From Ciceribacter sichuanensis (GTDB lineage: Bacteria > Pseudomonadota > Alphaproteobacteria > Rhizobiales > Rhizobiaceae), in assembly GCF_024055605.1 (NCBI RefSeq), contig NZ_JAMXLX010000002.1, positions 248,001 through 312,000 of the forward strand: 64,000 bases of DNA, written 5' to 3'. Within the stretch, counting starts at the first letter, position 1. Every line of letters starts with the position of its first letter. The notes below the pieces were generated by a model. The model had not been told where the DNA came from. It ran no database searches and saw nothing but the letters and a program-made list of their open reading frames with translations. Both the position numbers and the translations under genes were made by a program. Positions 61,149 through 64,000 of the stretch are shown here, in pieces.

Positions 61149-61976
61149 ATGAGCACACCACCCCGTCAGAAGCGCCTCACGCCCGCCGACATCCCCGCTC
61201 TCAAGGGCAATCGACCCGTCGTGTCGCTGACCGCCTACACGACGCCGATGGCGCGCCTGCTTGATCCGCATTGCGATTTCCTGCTGGTCGGTGACAGTCT
61301 CGGCATGGTGCTCTACGGCATGGACACCACCGTCGGTGTCACCATGGAAATGATGATCGCCCACGGCCAGGCTGTCATGCGCGGTGTCTCCCGCGCCTGC
61401 GTCGTCATCGACATGCCCTTCGGTTCCTATCAGGAATCGAAGGAACAGGCATTCCGCTCGGCAGCCCGTATCATGAAGGAAACCGGGTGCGACGGCGTGA
61501 AGCTGGAAGGCGGCGCGGAAATGGCCGAGACCGTGGCCTTTCTCGTCCAGCGCGGCATACCGGTGCTCGGTCATGTCGGGCTGATGCCGCAGCAGGTCAA
61601 CACATCGGGCGGCTACCGCTCCAAGGGCCATAGCGAGAAGGAGGCGGACAAGATCCGCCGCGATGCCCGCGCCATCGATGAGGCCGGCGCCTTTGCCATC
61701 GTCATCGAAGGCACGGTCGAGCCGCTGGCCCGCGAGATCAGCGGCTCGGTATCCGCCGCGACCATCGGCATCGGCGCGTCTCCGGCCTGCGACGGCCAGA
61801 TCCTCGTCTCGGACGACATGCTCGGCCTCTTCAACGACTTCAAGCCGCGTTTCGTCAAACACTATGCCGAACTGGCGCAAGTGATATCGAAGGCTGCGGA
61901 AGACTATGCCGGTGAAGTCCGCGCCCGCGCCTTCCCCGGCCCCGAACATACTTTCCAGCCGCGTCCGAAAGGCTGA
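61149..61976 (+). CDS. panB: Ketopantoate hydroxymethyltransferase
   Basis: 275 residues. [61 protein letters not shown] and [17 protein letters not shown] are the family signatures; the metal-binding Asp pair is in the first. It transfers a hydroxymethyl group to 2-oxoisovalerate, the valine precursor, and so taps the ilv pathway encoded elsewhere in this window. Second gene of panC-panB. An aldose epimerase gene follows 79 bp downstream. Confidence 0.97.
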   Translation: MSTPPRQKRLTPADIPALKGNRPVVSLTAYTTPMARLLDPHCDFLLVGDSLGMVLYGMDTTVGVTMEMMIAHGQAVMRGVSRACVVIDMPFGSYQESKEQAFRSAARIMKETGCDGVKLEGGAEMAETVAFLVQRGIPVLGHVGLMPQQVNTSGGYRSKGHSEKEADKIRRDARAIDEAGAFAIVIEGTVEPLAREISGSVSAATIGIGASPACDGQILVSDDMLGLFNDFKPRFVKHYAELAQVISKAAEDYAGEVRARAFPGPEHTFQPRPKG

Positions 61977-62055
61977 CGGCCCAGCACCGTTCCACGATTG
62001 AAAACTGTCATCCCCCGCCCCTATGGTAAGCCAACGGGAATCGAAGGGACCAGCC

Positions 62056-62925
62056 ATGCCGGAAATCGTCAGCATCACCAATGATCGCCTTACCGTCGAG
62101 GTTTCCTCGTCTGGCGCGGAAATGCAGTCGCTTGTCTCGTCGGATGGCCGCTCATGGCTTTGGAACGGCAACGCAACCTGGTGGTCGGGCCGATCCCCTA
62201 TCCTCTTCCCGATCGTCGGCAAGGCACCGGGCAACAAACTGACTATCGATGGCCGGCAGGTCGATATGGCGCAGCACGGCTTTGCCCGCCGCAACGAATT
62301 TGCACTCGTGAACCAAACGCAGACGAGTTGTGCACACCGGTTGACGGCAACGGATGCGACACGCTCCGTTTATCCCTTCGAATTTACACTCACGCTCATT
62401 CATTCGCTCAACGGCAACACGCTCACCGTTGCTGCCGAGGTCGAAAATCTGGACGAGAAACCAATGCCCTTCGGGATAGGTTTCCACTCCGCCTTCTCGT
62501 GGCCTCTACCCGGTGCAGAAGGCAAGCAGCATATGGTGCTGCTCGCAAACCGGGCGGAACCGCCTTTGGCACGTCTGGAGGATGGACTTCTACGTGCCGA
62601 CCGCCTTCCTTCACCCTTCGCCGAGGGAAAGCTGGAGATATCGCCTGAAATGTTCGTCGAAGACGCGATGATCTTCACGGAGGGAACGGGAACAGCCCTC
62701 ACCTATGGCGTCGATGGCGGTGAAGCTCTGCACTTCAGCTTCGAGAACCTGCCGAATCTCGCGCTCTGGACCAAGCCCAGCGCGCCCTTCCTTTGCGTCG
62801 AGCCCTGGCACGGCACGGCCGCGGCCGTCGGCGCTTCCGACGATATCACGAAACGGCCCTTCACGAAGATATTGCCGCCGGGCGAAAAGGCCCGCTTCGC
62901 CTTTACCGTCGAAATCCCCGCCTGA
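62056..62925 (+). CDS. Aldose 1-epimerase family protein
   Basis: 289 residues of a galactose-mutarotase-like beta-sandwich. WNGNATWWSGRSPILFPIVGKAPGNKLTIDGRQVDMAQHGFARRNEF contains the conserved catalytic His/Arg region, with PFGIGFHSAFSWPL and WHGTAAAVGAS further on. It interconverts sugar anomers or acts as a glucose-6-phosphate-type epimerase; the exact sugar is unknown. The ATG at 62056 follows AAGGGA. The periplasmic gcd upstream uses the beta anomer of glucose, but no direct link is shown. Confidence 0.88.
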   Translation: MPEIVSITNDRLTVEVSSSGAEMQSLVSSDGRSWLWNGNATWWSGRSPILFPIVGKAPGNKLTIDGRQVDMAQHGFARRNEFALVNQTQTSCAHRLTATDATRSVYPFEFTLTLIHSLNGNTLTVAAEVENLDEKPMPFGIGFHSAFSWPLPGAEGKQHMVLLANRAEPPLARLEDGLLRADRLPSPFAEGKLEISPEMFVEDAMIFTEGTGTALTYGVDGGEALHFSFENLPNLALWTKPSAPFLCVEPWHGTAAAVGASDDITKRPFTKILPPGEKARFAFTVEIPA

Positions 62926-62934
62926 CGCGGGCCT

Positions 62935-63183
62935 TCAGGAGCCGACCGGGCGCTCAAGCTGGTAGATCGCATCGCCAAGGCTTTCGACCTGCCGGGCGAA
63001 CAGCGCCTGAGCATCGTGCAGGCCACGATTGTAATGAAGTGCGCCAACCGTGCCCGCCATGAACTCGATCAGGCTTTCCGCCTCGAAGCGGCCGAGCTTC
63101 ACGTCGTATTCGGTATCGACGTGCTTTTGTACGGCCGCCACCAGCGCGGCCAGCTGCTCGGGTGAAAAATCGGGTTTTGCCAT
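62935..63183 (-). CDS. DUF2164 family protein
   Basis: 82 residues. FSPEQLAALVAAVQKHVDTEYDVKLGRFEAESLIEFMAGTVGALHYNRGLHDA is the characteristic sequence of DUF2164. It is helical, cytosolic and of unknown function. The gene is convergent with the epimerase gene (9-bp gap) and divergent from azlC. Confidence 0.85.
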   Translation of the reverse strand: MAKPDFSPEQLAALVAAVQKHVDTEYDVKLGRFEAESLIEFMAGTVGALHYNRGLHDAQALFARQVESLGDAIYQLERPVGS

Positions 63184-63332
63184 GGCCGGCGTTCCTTTCG
63201 TTCAAGAAATCCCCGCCGAGTTGCGCGAGGTAGTGATGGCGATCAATTCACCGCGATAAACCATCACGCGAATTGGTTTGTATATCAGTGCCTTTTGCGA
63301 CAGTGAAAAGCCGATCACAACAGAGACGAACG

Positions 63333-64000
63333 ATGCGAAGCGACTTTATCGAGGGCATGCGCGGCAGCATGCCGATCCTTTTCTCTACGATGCCGTTTGC
63401 AACGCTATTCGGGGCGCTTGCCGTCGCCAATGGCCAGACGGTTGCCGAGGCGACGCTGATGAGCGCCAGCGTCTTTGCCGGTGCAAGCCAGCTCGTCGGC
63501 ATCGAGCTATTCGGTCATTCGGTGCCGATATGGGTGATCGTACTGTCGATCCTCGCCGTCAACTTCCGGCACGTGCTCTATTCGGCGGCAATCGCCCCGT
63601 TCGTCGGCCATTTCACCCTGTCTCAGAAGGCCATGAGCTTCTTCCTGCTCACGGACCCGCAATTCGCCGAAACGCTGACCCGAGGCGAAACCGGCCGTCC
63701 CGTGACCTTCGCCTGGTACATGGGATTTGCCATCACGATCTACGTTCCCTGGGTGGCAATGACGACCGTCGGCGGCCTGCTCGGCAGCGTGATGGGCAAT
63801 CCCTCGAACTGGGGCATCGACGTGCTGTTGCCGATCTATTTCATGGGCCTCGTTCTGGGCTTCCGTAAGCGCAACAACTTCCTTCCGATCGTGATCGTCA
63901 GCGCGCTCGTTTCCGTGGTCGCCCAGAAGCTCGTCGGTTCTCCCTGGCATGTCAGCATCGGCGCCATCGCCGGCGTGGCGCTCGCCGCCCTGCTGCCGCC
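63333..64000 (+). CDS. AzlC-family branched-chain amino acid exporter, 3' end missing
   Basis: At least 222 residues, running off the window. RGSMPILFSTMPFATLFGALAVANGQT, SASVFAGASQLVGIELFG and VNFRHVLYSAAIAPF are AzlC signatures. Several membrane helices are visible. AzlC pairs with a small AzlD to export valine, leucine or isoleucine; azlD would be expected just beyond the end. The start at 63333 is provisional, as a GTG at 63303 is also in frame. Confidence 0.88.
   Translation, partial: MRSDFIEGMRGSMPILFSTMPFATLFGALAVANGQTVAEATLMSASVFAGASQLVGIELFGHSVPIWVIVLSILAVNFRHVLYSAAIAPFVGHFTLSQKAMSFFLLTDPQFAETLTRGETGRPVTFAWYMGFAITIYVPWVAMTTVGGLLGSVMGNPSNWGIDVLLPIYFMGLVLGFRKRNNFLPIVIVSALVSVVAQKLVGSPWHVSIGAIAGVALAALLP

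Overview
The window reads as chromosomal core DNA of a GC-rich alphaproteobacterium, most likely a member of the Rhizobiaceae (Rhizobium/Agrobacterium-like). Reasons: a circularly permuted two-piece tmRNA gene with an ANDNNAKGYALAA tag, an alpha-type SspB adaptor beside it, the order thyA-folA-hflK-hflC-DUF2065-degP next to serB/miaA, an ilvIH operon behind a branched-chain leader peptide, several small DUF families typical of rhizobia (DUF4169, DUF2164, DUF6074), and short palindromic dispersed repeats of rhizobial type. I see no phage, integrase, transposase, CRISPR array, rRNA or tRNA gene.

Layout. 1-4.1 kb: the 3'-truncated end of an endonuclease/phosphatase-fold gene and an FbpABC-type ABC importer operon. 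4.4-11.1 kb: a CASTOR/POLLUX-type ion channel, a PLP aminotransferase, ilvC behind a TetR regulator, and small secreted DUF proteins. 11.2-15 kb: a block of paired regulators and enzymes (Lrp with an amino-acid racemase, a MarR-GNAT fusion, HxlR with an NmrA-like oxidoreductase), each with palindromes in its intergenic region. 15-22.8 kb: pdxJ, two unusual regulators, a RecD-like helicase, an ECF sigma/anti-sigma cassette and a GST. 22.8-26.9 kb: a cobalt-type nitrile hydratase operon, a LysE exporter, an aldo/keto reductase and an ArsR-type regulator. 27.3-30.3 kb: the ilvI - small membrane protein - ilvH operon with a complete transcription attenuator. 30.4-41.7 kb: HerA-like ATPase, miaA, serB, the thyA-to-degP run, ssrA, sspB and two small genes. 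41.8-52.4 kb: a giant AsmA-like protein, a D-lactate-dehydrogenase-type flavoprotein, a dienelactone hydrolase and an RND efflux pair. 52.7-64 kb: adenosine deaminase, a UvrD-type helicase, PQQ glucose dehydrogenase, nicotinamidase, panC-panB, an aldose 1-epimerase and a truncated azlC.

Functional themes are branched-chain amino acid synthesis (ilvC, ilvI, ilvH, panB and panC from a shared precursor, an AzlC-type exporter), envelope and proteolytic quality control (HflKC, DegP, AsmA, tmRNA plus SspB), and many small local regulators. The most unusual signals are regulatory: a perfect 18-bp hairpin holding the ribosome-binding site in its loop and the start codon of the MarR-GNAT gene in its stem (12543-12588); the ilvIH attenuator whose leader peptide may be leaderless; miaA and serB start codons that diverge with one base between them; and two copies of a roughly 100-bp dispersed repeat. 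All calls come from reading the sequence; no database search was run.
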